This document shows positions 23,889-34,814 of a stretch of 64,000 nt of DNA, in pieces (positions within the stretch are counted from its first letter, which is position 1; the number at the start of each line of letters is the position of its first letter). The position numbers and the translations under genes were made by a program. Origin of the DNA: Amoeboaphelidium protococcarum. Taxonomy: Eukaryota; Aphelidiomycota; Aphelidea. The notes below the pieces were generated by a model. The model ran no database searches. It had not been told where the DNA came from and worked only from the letters and a program-made list of their open reading frames with translations. The stretch covers positions 992,001-1,056,000 of the forward strand of contig JALECJ010000256.1 in assembly GCA_023515745.1 (NCBI GenBank). The letters run 5' to 3'.

Positions 23889-25289
23889 ATGCAGAGAGAA
23901 CGATTGCTTTATGAGGCCCCATGGCCAGTGTACGCTATGGGCTGGGCCAACTCGTCTCACCCTGAACGATTTCGTATGGCCATTGGATCCTTCATTGAAG
24001 AGTATTAGAACAAGGTATGAATGTGTTATCATCATCACCACTATAGTATTATAAGCGCTACCTCCTTGAAATTTGATTTATGTATATATCATGTAGATGT
24101 AAATTGTGGGATTGCAAAACTCATAGAATGATATGGAGGAGTAGGAGGATGAGTAGGATGATCAAGTACAGTTAACTTGCCTCGCTCAGGCAGATCACCC
24201 ATATCCAATGACCAAGGTTTAATGGTGTCCCGTGAACGAAGTAATTTGATTTATACTAGAGTTAGATTTTAATATTATTACTCCCTTATTTATTATAGTG
24301 TGTAGAATTAGGCTAATCTTAATATGCTTGCTACTAGCGGAGATTATCTTAGATTGTGGAAGTTTAATAGTGATGAGTATGGAAGCTCCGGTTCTGATGG
24401 CAGCTACTCTGGGGATACCAATTAGAATTATAATAAATTGAGTCGACTTGCCGTTCTTAATAGCAATAAGAATAACGAGTACTGTGCTCCTATTACATCA
24501 TTTGATTGGAATTCTATGGATATCTCAGTGTTGGGTACAGCCAGTGTAGATACCACATGTACTATATGGAATGTGGAAAGGCAGTAGGTGAAGACTCAGT
24601 TGATTGCGCATGATCGTGAGGTGTATGATTTGGCATTTAGCTCTTTCAACCCAGAGGTGTTTGCCTCAGTTGGAGCAGATGGATCTATGCGTATGTTCGA
24701 TCTGAGGAACTTGGAGCATTCTAATATTCTCTATGAGACTGTCGATCAGTCACCTCTACTGCGACTGTGTTGGAATAAGCTAGATTCTAATCTTATTGCC
24801 ACATTCTAGCATGGTAGCTCTGGTGCAGTTGTTGTTGTTGATATTCGGATGCCTGCCACGGCGTATTGTGAATTGTCTCATGGTATCAACCTGGTACCTA
24901 AAGGCCAGATGATGCATTAGACATCTGATAGTGTTGGTAATCAACATCAACATTAACAGTATTAACGTTAGTAGAATGTCAATGGTATAGAATGGTCCGC
25001 TGGTGTTGCTCATAATCTGTGCTCAGTTGGTCAGGATGGATAAGCTCTGGTCTGGGATTTGGATAACGTTAATTCATCAAAGCAGCTATAATCATAATAA
25101 TAATAATAATAATATCAACAAGAACAACAAGCTTAATAGTAGTAATAGTAATAATTGTCCAATTATAGTCCTGAGCCGGTTCTCTGCTACAATGCGCAAG
25201 CTGAAATAAATCAAGTCTCCTGGTCCACCACGTAGCCAGAGTGGTTGGCCATTTCTCATGATAATATTCTAGAAATGCTACGCGTATGA
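23889..25289 (+). CDS. DCAF7: WD40 protein DCAF7/WDR68 (AN11 family), three exons
   Basis: CDS join(23889..24014,24097..24240,24306..25289), 417 aa, ending in TGA. It opens with [14 protein letters not shown], then [61 protein letters not shown] and [18 protein letters not shown]. The C-terminal end is [18 protein letters not shown]. These track human DCAF7 nearly throughout. DCAF7 is a scaffold for DYRK/HIPK kinases and a CUL4 adaptor. A Gln-rich insertion near the C-terminus is coded mostly by consecutive TAA/TAG codons. Conserved Gln positions (DGQALVWD, TTQPEW) fall on TAA and TAG. Confidence 0.93.
24015..24096 (+). other. DCAF7 intron 1 (82 nt)
   Basis: GTATGA...CATGTAG, phase 0. Splicing joins FIEEYQNK to the next conserved strand. 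The intron has an in-frame TGA immediately at the donor. Confidence 0.85.
24241..24305 (+). other. DCAF7 intron 2 (65 nt)
   Basis: GTAATT...GTGTGTAG, phase 0. Splicing joins CPVNE to [14 protein letters not shown]. An earlier AG, 6 nt upstream, would give the wrong frame. Confidence 0.82.
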
Positions 25290-25359
25290 TAACTTTGTGA
25301 TTTATGAGTTGATAAATATATTCTCCATCTTATACATAGTACGCTTAGTTGGGTTAAGT

Positions 25360-26895
25360 TCATTCAATTTAGTGCTGAGATATATATTTGATATTCTGTG
25401 ATAGAGTCCAGAAATGCCGGTAATACTCGCCAAGATGAGACTTCACCTCTGATGGTAAGTAACACTCCAGCATTTGGAATCTGTCAAATTGAGGATGGGC
25501 GACTTCTCCTTCGAATAGCATTAGAGTTGATTATGCTGTACTTTCATCCAAGCCATTCACTTCCGCCTTCCTAGTGTTGGTTTAATCACTATCTTTCAAT
25601 GATTAGTCTATATTCCAGTTTAAGCGATTGAGAATGACATGTCTATACTTTGATAAAGTCCGCTAGCCTCCCTCAACCACAAGAAGAGCATATCCATCAC
25701 ATTGAAGACACAGTCCGCTGAGATGGTAATCTTACGCACTAGCTTTGATTTTAAATCTACTCTTGGGATGTAGCGATAGATCCTTAAAAATGACAAATAC
25801 ATTAATCACTGCCCCGTGGTTGGTGTCATCAGAGTTCTTATACACCAACTTCAATCTCCTCTGGTCTTGCGTCAATTTCCGCTCCTCATTCATACGCTGA
25901 TGCTTCTCCAATCTCTCCTTCACCTGCTACATCACTTGCAATTCAATCGCCGTAGGTTCACCTTGAACGAACAAATGACCAGCGGCGTTCAACCTCATCA
26001 CGCTGGACATTTTCAACTTTTACGGCACGGGAGGTAGAAGTCCTAGCTGTACTTTCAACTGCCTCTCCTTTTCTGCTTCTATTCGACGAAGACGTCTTGC
26101 TTTACGCATCTCCTTCCTAGTCAGATGGATCTTTTATATCTGAGCGCTGTCTGAACCGAATTCATCATCTCGGAAAGGTCTCAGTTACACTGGATGCTGA
26201 ATGAGAGATGTAATCTGGTCAGCCCTTATACTTTCCAAATCATATCGCGGAAAAGACAAAATTTAACTATCCCACCACTCGACATATTGATCAGATTCTA
26301 AATCCTCAGAGACCGCAACAGTATCAAATCCAGTTAGAGAAGGGACTTGGTCATACGCGTCATCTCCCACAAGATCCAACTCAAAGTCTTGTGAATGTGA
26401 CTGCAATCGCTCCAACTCTGACTGATTCTTTACCATTTCCAGCTATAACGTTTGACGAACCTAATCAGCCTTTTTACTCAATTTACCTCTCCTTATAAAC
26501 TTGAGCTTGGCATTCAATCTCTGATCTTTAGGACCATTCTTTGTCAAGTAGGGATTCTTCTGCTGAGAAGTTGCAGTCTATTTACTACCAGATTCATCTT
26601 TCTTGGATGGAGCAGCGGTACCAGCGATTGTAGGATGGATGGGAACATTGAGGATGGTTTAATGGGAATCACCTCTGCCTAAATCGGCAGTAGAATCTTT
26701 TAACTGTGAGCTCTACTATTTGCGTTCAGCTAGACGCTTCTTTACATCTGCCAGTCTGTCCTTGATGGAACTAGAGGCTTTAAATTATGATTAAGATTGC
26801 TTATTCCCATCGCTTGGCTCAGTCAGCTTACTCTTCTTTACACTATCCGCTTACAACGCGGAATCATCATTCTACTACTTTCGCTTTCTTTCCAT
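25360..26895 (-). CDS. PRPF3: U4/U6 small nuclear ribonucleoprotein PRPF3 (Prp3)
   Basis: 511 aa, ATG to TGA, no intron. The N-terminal third is Lys/Gln/Ser-rich with NPYLTKNGPKDQ and LKFIRRGKL. The PRP3 domain includes VEWWDS, IHLTRKEMRKARRLRRIEAE and VQLGLLPPVPQKLKMSSVMR. The C-terminal DUF1115 domain has VFVIFKDLSLHPKSRFKI, LLVVEGG and LNRLNWN. This order is that of Prp3, which binds the U4/U6 duplex in the tri-snRNP. The animal PWI domain is absent, as in fungal Prp3. It lies tail-to-tail with DCAF7, 70 bp apart. Confidence 0.9.
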
Positions 26896-27557
26896 CGTTA
26901 TCTGCAACACCTTTAACGTGACTCTAGCTCATAAAATGGTAGTATGTGCAAGACTGATAAAAGAGAGATTCGGCGCGAAATCGCCGCGGAAACGCTTCAC
27001 TGTGGTTAGATTGGAATGAAGTCGCGATCAACTGCGACTTGAAAGTGAAAGGTGAAAACAAGAGACAGCACTGTGTTGGTAGTAATAATTTTTCTGATTG
27101 ATTTTTTATTCATTGCTTTAGCGCTGAACAGCACTTTCGATTTATCTTGTAGTACAGTAGTAGCCATGAAATGCGGCCAATAGATTCAGAATTGTCCATA
27201 GAGATGAGGTGGTGGAGGAGGAGGAGGAGGAGCTCTTGTTAAATGTGTTGACGAGAAGGAGACTGACCATACCATTAGAAACTTCAAGAAATCATAACAC
27301 AAAACTCCAGAGGGGACAATTCATGAATGTGATGAGAATCACAGCAGCAAAGCAATTCAGACTACCAGTGTAGGGGGGAAACTCTTGCCAGAGGACTCGA
27401 TGAACTCTTGACTATTGACTACAGAGCAGATACGGGGGACCTCGGCAACTTTCGAATGGAACTTCTATATATTCTATATTCTATGAGATGTGACTGCTGC
27501 GCCTCCAATGAAATGACTATATATACAAATGACATGAGACTACGGAGGACGCAGAAA

Positions 27558-27900
27558 ACTCTTGCAATGACGCCTATGATCTAGCTACAGCGCCATGTAC
27601 AAAGGAGGAAGATGATGATGATGAGATGCAGCCAAAGGAGCCTATGAATGGGGACTACGGCACCAGTGGCATTGAGATGAGGATATACTCTTGCAGACTA
27701 CGCCTATGATCTAGCTACGGCGCATCTGCAAATGATGAGGACAATGATGATGATGTGAAGCCAAAGGAGCCTATGACAATAAACTACGGCCCGATGGCAG
27801 TGGGATGAGGAACTACTCTTGCAAATGACGCCTTGATTGAAAGACTACGACGCCATTTGCAAACTATGACAAGCAGCCGCCAGAGGAGTCTAAAAATTTT
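27558..27900. repeat. Imperfect tandem repeat, ~129-bp period
   Basis: Units begin ACTCTTGCA at 27558, 27687 and 27815, spacings of 129 and 128 bp. The first two share CGCCTATGATCTAGCTAC and CCAAAGGAGCCTATGA. The third is partial and more diverged. A weaker unit-like start lies at about 27380. Confidence 0.75.
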
Positions 27901-28403
27901 CACTGCGACTCCAGCGGCAAGGACACAAGACGAGATGACTCTATTCTATCCAACGCAACTAGCCAGTCCAACGAGAGAGAGAGATATATATATATGAAGA
28001 GGCAGGACCGGCCAAGATGCGCACAGAGAGTGGATAGAACAGAGAAAGAGGACAACCACAACACAGTATGCCTTGTATTGCAATTGTCCAGAGAGGGAGA
28101 CTTACGGAGAGGAAGCGGAGACAAAGACAGGTGCATATTTTTAGCCTAGGACCATGATTGAAGTCCAGATGATCAATGAAATGAGGCAGCACCACAGATT
28201 TTATAGTCTTGTCAGCTTCCACCAGCTCCAATATAATTTTACTTGGCATTGGCATTATGGGAACAATGATTGAATTTTTTTTCATTTTCCTGCCAATGCC
28301 AAGGCGGTGCGCGGGTCAGGCATACCAGTTACTAGCTACCATTGCATTTGTAGTACCAACCAGGCCAAGCCAACCAGACGAAGATTACTTATGGACATTC
28401 AAA

Positions 28404-28432
28404 GAGTGAGAGAGTGAGAGAGAGAGAGAGAG
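28404..28432. repeat. GA microsatellite
   Basis: Runs of GAGAGTGAGAGAGAGAGAG within the gene-poor island; followed at ~28465-28488 by an ATT trinucleotide run. Confidence 0.7.
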
Positions 28433-28810
28433 TCCAGCGGTTGGCGAGGCAGAGTTGGCAGATGAATTATTATTATTATTATTATTTATGGCAATTAGCT
28501 ATCTCAGAGACCCGCGCACCAGAAGATACCAGCTATAACCTATGACGGTTATAGCATTTTGATTATGAACCCAGCTCTTTGCTGGGCAGACTTTTCTTTA
28601 CTGGCCATACCAGACCAACACCACCACCCCCTCTTTTCCAACTCCATGTGGGCCATCATGACCCACTCCCAGCCACCAAATCAGCTTCTTCACGGCCAAA
28701 GACGGCCAGGTCCAGCCCAAGATGACACTGGACAGACTTGTTCGCAGCCTTCTATACCACGACGCCAAAGACCAATACCCACTGGCCAGCTGCAGGTCCA
28801 ATAGAACGAC

Positions 28811-28870
28811 AACACAACCTCTGGTGTCGTCGTGACACAAGCCAGCACTAGAGGACCAGCACAAGCTCCT
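28811..28870 (+). repeat. Dispersed ~60-bp repeat, copy 1
   Basis: ACACAACCTCTGGTG, ACAAGCCAGCACTA and GACCAGCACAAGCTCC occur in the same order here and at 29240-29298, with a few substitutions and a short indel. Confidence 0.7.
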
Positions 28871-29239
28871 TCATCCAGCCAGAGACCGAGAGGAAAGAGA
28901 CCGCCAGAGATACAACTTTGACTAGGCGAAGAGGCAGCAAACAAGCAGAGAACAATCAATTTTTAAAAGCAGAGAGCAGAGGACTCCTTGCTGAGATCTA
29001 ATAAGAACAGCCCAACAAAAATGAGGGCATTATTATAGAGAGCCAATCGCAGCCAACTAACAGCTGCGAGGTTGACCAAGTTCTTTTTTGAAGCGCCAAC
29101 AATTAGACGACATGCTACCGAGAGCGTTCTATACTTTAAAGCCATATTTTCGGCTAATATCCTGGACTTTGCAACCTCAATCCTCATAACGCCAACTAAA
29201 TACTCACAAACTTAGAAGCTGATGGTCTGATAGCATGGA

Positions 29240-29298
29240 AACACAACCTCTGGTGCTTCCATAGCACAAGCCAGCACTACAGACCAGCACAAGCTCCT
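29240..29298 (+). repeat. Dispersed ~60-bp repeat, copy 2
   Basis: Second copy, same orientation, ~430 bp downstream of copy 1. It suggests a duplicated segment within the island. Confidence 0.7.
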
Positions 29299-31621
29299 CC
29301 GACCAGCTTCTTGACCAGCGGACGAGACTCCCAGAAGTGAGATCATTGACAAGGTAGTAGAGGTTCAATCAAGACTGTAATGACAACTTTTCAATTAATT
29401 TACTCATTTGCACAGAGCAGAGGACTCTGTGTTGCTTTTTTTATAATCACCTCATCCATTAGTGTAAGGATGGGTGTTTTAGATATGACGACATCAAATC
29501 TTACAAAGTTAATATATAGGTGAACCACCACGTTCTTTTAGGATTCTAGCAATATTTTAGGATACTTTAACTCCAGTATTACAGTTGGGCATTAGACAGT
29601 TCAATGCTTAGCGCCAGCACAATCCGCACTCATAAGACGCAGTAGATGCAGTTTTTCCATTACGACACAGACGTCATACAAGACAACAATGACAATTACA
29701 AGTCTTCAGGCGACTAACACGCAGAGAGAGATTCTATTATATCTAGTATAAAGTAAGAGCCAGTCAGAGAGATAAACGATATGGGACTTTTTTTCTCCAA
29801 CTCCATGTTAACAACAGGGATTAAAGAACCAGCATAACTTGAGTTATTGCATAGAGTTCCATGTTAGATAAGAAGGGGTGAATGGTCAGCATACACACCA
29901 AGCAAAGTCTGATTATCCTTAGTAAAAGGGCGGCCTTTTCAGCTTGTAAACAATGAGCCATAGAGACCTTTCCCATTAAGCTTTATCAACCAAACCAGAA
30001 GACTACATCCAATTAACTCTACAAGCAGTTGTAGTACTGCGGCTCAATGACCATTCAAAAAAGGGCAGTAGTTCTCTGACAAATACGAGCATCAAATGAG
30101 ACCATAGTTCAGGACTCACTCACCAAGTTGGTACTGCATATAGCATGAACCTTGTTAAAGAAAAGCAAGCAACAACAATAACAACTTCACAGACACCCAA
30201 AACCTTGTGAGAGCAAAGCAAACACAGTCGAAACCAAAGTCATGTTGCGATATCATTCATAAAGAAGAGCGCAAACACCATGGAGCCAGCCTCTACTACT
30301 GCTTTTGTGTAGTAAAACAGCTACAACCGATTATGAATTGGAGACACAGCCAGAACCTTGTCATCGCAGTATTCTTGAAAAGTCAAAGTAGCATGAACCT
30401 ACACACATAGAACTACATAAAATGAATAAAAGAGCTAAATCTGTTAAATATATACATACCGGATTAGAGACAATGACCATGAGAGTAGCTTTGAGAGGTC
30501 AGCCATAGATGGATAAAGAGAGAGAGAGGGGGGAGCTTTGACAGTATCTTGTGACTAAGAGAAGTACCAGCAAAGAGGACAGCGATTAAACACCAGCTCG
30601 ACATCATGGACCACAGTGGAGGAGCAGCATTCTTCACCAGTAAGGATCCGGAGGATTGTCCAGAGACCATCATCATAGAGCTGGAACGAGCGAGCAGGAG
30701 ACGGATTGTTTCAGGTGCAGAGAGAGGGAGAGAGGAGACAGACAGCCAACCTGAGCAGATAGCAAGCGAGCACCAGAACTATCACTCAAGCAAGTAGCTA
30801 GGACACTATACTGGCATATCGGATGAGATAAACGCATAGCGAACATAAGAGTGTAATAATCGATTGTTATCATAAGAGAAGAAGAGAGTGTGATATGGGA
30901 CAGTGGGAATGTTTGATTCTTCCCCCACACTTTGTTTCAGATCTGAAACGTGGCTTGAGTGAAACGGGGACCACCAAATGGCAACCGGGTCAGTTCTTGA
31001 TCAATTTCTTTGGGAATAAGCTCATCTGCCGTTTCAGAAAACGATCTATCGATTGGTACTAATATTATATGTACTCCGGTTTTGTGAGTTATATTGACTA
31101 GGCTATTGGAGTGAGTGGTTGTCCGGATTAGGAAGCTCGCGCGCGCTCCGTCGCTGAAACGAGCCCGTTCTAGACCGAAGGCCGATATCGAACAATGCGG
31201 CCGCCAAAGTAGTGGAGAGTGCACAATATCAAACTGCTCATCAGTGAGGACTTGTTACTGGATTATCGCTGATATCATTGGTATATCTGTAACTTTTTAT
31301 TCCCAAACATTGACATTCCTGTCAGCATGAAATATATTCATATAGGCCAACCTTCACCTTCCAAAACTATTTTCAGGAAGCCAGACCGCACACTCTTGTA
31401 CACATACTTGTAGTTTTACTAACGTTATAGCAGTATTATATAGTTTGTATCTGTCACGTGTATTATTCACAGCTTCTCCCAGCTGTATTATGCAACTATG
31501 AACTACTTGCTGTTCATGATTTGAATGAGTGGTGAAAATACCGTACAGTAAAGGAGATGTAGATGGAGAAGACGCATAAACGCATGATATGAAATATACC
31601 AACACTGAATGTATTATACTT

Positions 31622-32701
31622 TCACTGCATACTTTAAGTTGCGCCAAATTCTTCCTCTTACTATTTATCGGATAAAGACTATTAAACATCTGTATCAGTG
31701 ATAGAAGGGGGATTCTCTAGAGAGTAAGAGGTAAATCCACATCCAGTGGCGCGATCGATTTGCATTTACAGGTCCAACATCTAGTCTTTATTATCGATAC
31801 TGAGCGGCTGGAATGTAACCAACTTGAAATCTTCTATGAGTCCAACTAGAGATTCATTCAGTCGATGGTAAGAAGAATCTTTAGTCTGTTTTAGATGATC
31901 CAAAAGATAAGATGTATCCCCAACTTGAGTGTAATAGTCCACATCAAATGCCAGGTCGTCTTTAAACGTGCTGATCAAATCGAACTTCGACATTACATTG
32001 ATAAACGGGAATTCTAAGCACAGCATCATCCTGAGAGATAGCAAAACGGATGATATATATTTCCCCGAGTCGGCACAGTGTGTGACATCAGTCAGACTGA
32101 CAATGCACACCTGTAGATCCATCTCTCTTTATAGCCATTATATCAACATTGGAGTGGACATGTTGGTATCGGTAAATAATTCAACTTGTCCCGGAAAATC
32201 AATTAAAAAATGTACTCTTGCATCTTGGTCATCATCATCTTCTTCTTCCGCTGTGTCATTCTTACTACTTTTACTATCATTATTATGAGAGTTTGCATGC
32301 GTATTAATATCGCCAGTTAGAGCAGCCGCGCTGAGCTAGTGCTGATCGTCTTCAATAGCGGACGCTGCAGATTCCAATTACTGCATCAACCACTCTTTAT
32401 TTTCATACAAGAAATCCATACAGTACAGCAGACTACCATTAGATCCGAGCTAATACTTATCCATCACATCTTCTAGCGTTATCAAATCTCTAATATCAAC
32501 ATCGTACATGATATCCTAAGACTCGTCATTCTATTAATCAATAGGTTAATTCACGAATTCATTGGCAGGATCCAAATTTACAAGAATTACGCGTCTCTTT
32601 TTATATTACTTGGGTAGAGCTTCCATAAACTATCTGACACCTTGACAGTATGTGCTCTTGCCACTACCAGCAGTCCCTATAACAATTTACGCGTATGGCA
32701 T
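31622..32701 (-). CDS. GPN2: GPN-loop GTPase 2
   Basis: 359 aa, ATG to TGA. Walker A GTAGSGKST lies at residues ~9-17, followed by RRVILVNLDPANE. The DFPGQVELFT block is the switch II region of GPN proteins. SLTDVTHCADSGKYISSVL, NVMSKFDLI and a tail containing ATQSMQ resemble GPN2 rather than GPN1 or GPN3. GPN GTPases assist nuclear import and assembly of RNA polymerases. An acidic and Ser-rich insertion of ~40 residues precedes the switch region. Several UAR codons encode Gln. Confidence 0.88.
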
Positions 32702-33224
32702 GATTATCTTCCAATTAGTAGTATAGTACTAAAGTGCTACGCGAGCGATGGATTTGAAAAGGAGAAGAGAAATAGGGGCCATTTCGATGCTATTTGATGT
32801 CATTAATACTCTTGAGTCTTATAACTAAATTAAATATTTTTCAATTATTATTGATATTAAACTTAGATAAAACTGCGCTTCTGTGACTATTAGTTGTAAT
32901 CGCATAAACTAATAGATAAACCAGTGTTACGACTTCCGTCATCAAATTCAACGATCTCGCGATTTGTATTAAAAATAATGCAACTATAACTACCGTGTTA
33001 CATAGTCTCACTATAAAAGTCATTATAAAAGCCTACAGAATTATCTGAGATTTTTAATTATTGCAGTGGAGAAAAGCTCTGATATAACGGTAAGCGGTGT
33101 GGGTGTTTTTGTTGAAGTTGAAACGTTGATCCGCGATGCGATGACCAATCCATCATTTGTCACTTTATAATGCCCCTTTAGTTCTTGTGCATGTTAGTTT
33201 TATGCACACTCAACTTGCCAGCCA
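32702..33224. other. Intergenic region between divergent GPN2 and the peptidase-like gene
   Basis: 523 bp, AT-rich; both promoters must lie here. No other feature seen. Confidence 0.45.
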
Positions 33225-33971
33225 ATGCCACTTAAGAATAGTATTTTGTATTAACAGCTTAAGGACAGCAGCCTGAAAACTGGAGATCTGGTGTTGTTTA
33301 GTGACAGTTGGTTCATCACATCGCGAATAACGCGTTTCACAACAAGATCAAGGTGGACTCACATTGCAATGATTATTAGGTATCCGCTTAATATTCCATT
33401 TTACGAGCGAGATTTATACATTTGGGAAATAAGCAATGGTGTATGGACCCACCAAGATCTAATATCTGGAGAGAGTAAGACTCGAGGGTCGCGTGTCATT
33501 TTACTAACTGATAAGTTTCAAGACTTTCCGCAATGGCATTTCAACTATGTGGCCTTTGAGCAATTGCAAAACGTACATATTCCATTAATGACTGTGTTTG
33601 AGTATGAGAGATATGAATTGCAGATACATGCATAGATTATGCCCGTTTTGGAGCAATGGTCGACGCTAAACTTTAAACACGATACGTGGACGTTTATCAA
33701 GGCTGTCATTTCTCAGCGTCCATGGCTATAAATGGACCATATTGGACATCGTCGCGTAAACTTGGAACATGAACAATTGTTCTGTTCAGAAGCTCTGACC
33801 ATCTTACTGCAGCATATTGGTCTGGTAGATGCACGCGTTAAGCCTCAACGAATCGTCCCAGGAGATTTCGCTCACGTATTCTAAACGATATCTCACGGAA
33901 TCGGTAAGTAACTCCCTTTACTCAATGGTTGGTATTACCGCCCCTTCATGATTCTTGACAAATGGAAATGA
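33225..33971 (+). CDS. Permuted papain-fold (NlpC/P60 YiiX-like) cysteine peptidase or amidase
   Basis: 248 aa, ATG to TGA. The motif order is that of circularly permuted papain-like enzymes. LKTGDLVLFSDSW starts the fold. His46 in WTHIAMII is the expected catalytic His. A VEFEYERYE-like segment follows, and Cys187 in FCSEALTILLQHIGL is the expected nucleophile. IVPGDF is the usual closing motif. Such proteins act on lipids, peptides or amides, and this one's substrate is unknown. The ATG at 33225 gives the first Met in frame, but a longer N-terminus with an intron cannot be excluded because a TTAACAG precedes the conserved part. Confidence 0.65.
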
Positions 33972-34049
33972 AATATACAATCTAGTAAGTAAAGATATCA
34001 ACGTTTATCATCATCATCACCATTTCCATCACAATCATACACAATAGCA

Positions 34050-34592
34050 TCACATCAACTTGTGTCCAATGGAATCATACTTGAACAGATTCAGCTTCTT
34101 GTCGGCATTGACCAGAGTCTGCAGATGAAACGGACGGTCGATTCTTCGATGTTTCTCCGGCTTCGTAATGGCCGCGTAATCTTTATCAAAACCGACAGAC
34201 TTTCGGCTCAACTCCTCGTGGATCATCGTCAGTTTCGTGGAGATGAATTGAACGTTTGTTTCACAATCTTGCACTGATCGCTTACACTCATTCACCTTCT
34301 GCTCGTAGCTTCCCATAGCCATATTGAGATTCTGTACAAATGTTGATAGACCATCTGCAGCGTAGCTTCTTACTTTCATATCCACCTAGTCGTACTGATC
34401 CTTGTTCATAGGCGGCTATGCGTACAAGCTTCGACAGTACTAGGCAATCTGTGCCAGTTGCACACTTGTGTTTTTGAGCATTTCAATATGATCCTGCATT
34501 GTTTTCTGAGCCTCCACCGGTGCTCCAGGCATCATCTACTACTATTAATATTGTACTTGTTATTGCTAATTATTGTAATTATTATAATCCAT
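34050..34592 (-). CDS. ABI-like subunit of the WAVE regulatory complex
   Basis: 180 aa, ATG to TGA. The start is a Gln/Asn-rich tail that includes a triple-TAG Gln run. The Abi homeodomain-homologous coiled region then has LAQIAQYCRSLY, a long coiled-coil stretch (STKLTMIHEELSRKSVG) and the ABI terminal block of basic residues ending in KYDSIGHKLM, equivalent to the animal DIGHGVK. The WAVE complex activates Arp2/3 for actin-based amoeboid motility. The C-terminal proline/SH3 region of animal ABI is missing. Presence of WAVE fits an amoeboid or chytrid-like cell. Confidence 0.72.
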
Positions 34593-34814
34593 ATTAGTCT
34601 GTCTAAATAAAGTTTCCGTTCTATCGAATGCAATCGTCAGTGAGGCAATAAATATCACAACTTTGATAAGAATGATGAAACTGAAACTAAGAAAGAGACC
34701 CAGAGAAAGAGCAGCGTTCGTTATGCTTCCAAAGGACAAGTTACTTTCGTTAATTAATTAAAATTAAATAGTGATATAAACTTCAATTTATATTTAAATG
34801 CTTATTGGAGTAAA

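Larger units (their letters stand above)
26896..31621. other. 4.7-kb gene-poor island rich in repeats
   Basis: No ORF on either strand shows a family motif or a plausible gene structure. Base composition is visibly different, with purine-rich (GA) and AC-rich stretches. It holds a ~129-bp tandem repeat at 27.6-27.9 kb, a dispersed pair at 28.8 and 29.2 kb, a GA microsatellite near 28.4 kb and an ATT run near 28.47 kb. A decayed transposon or a non-coding RNA locus is possible; neither is shown. Confidence 0.5.

Noticed and set aside
28559-28959. Pro/Gln- and Gly/Cys-rich ORFs in the repeat island
   Set aside because: Both strands are open at once because of biased composition; the sequence overlaps the dispersed repeat.
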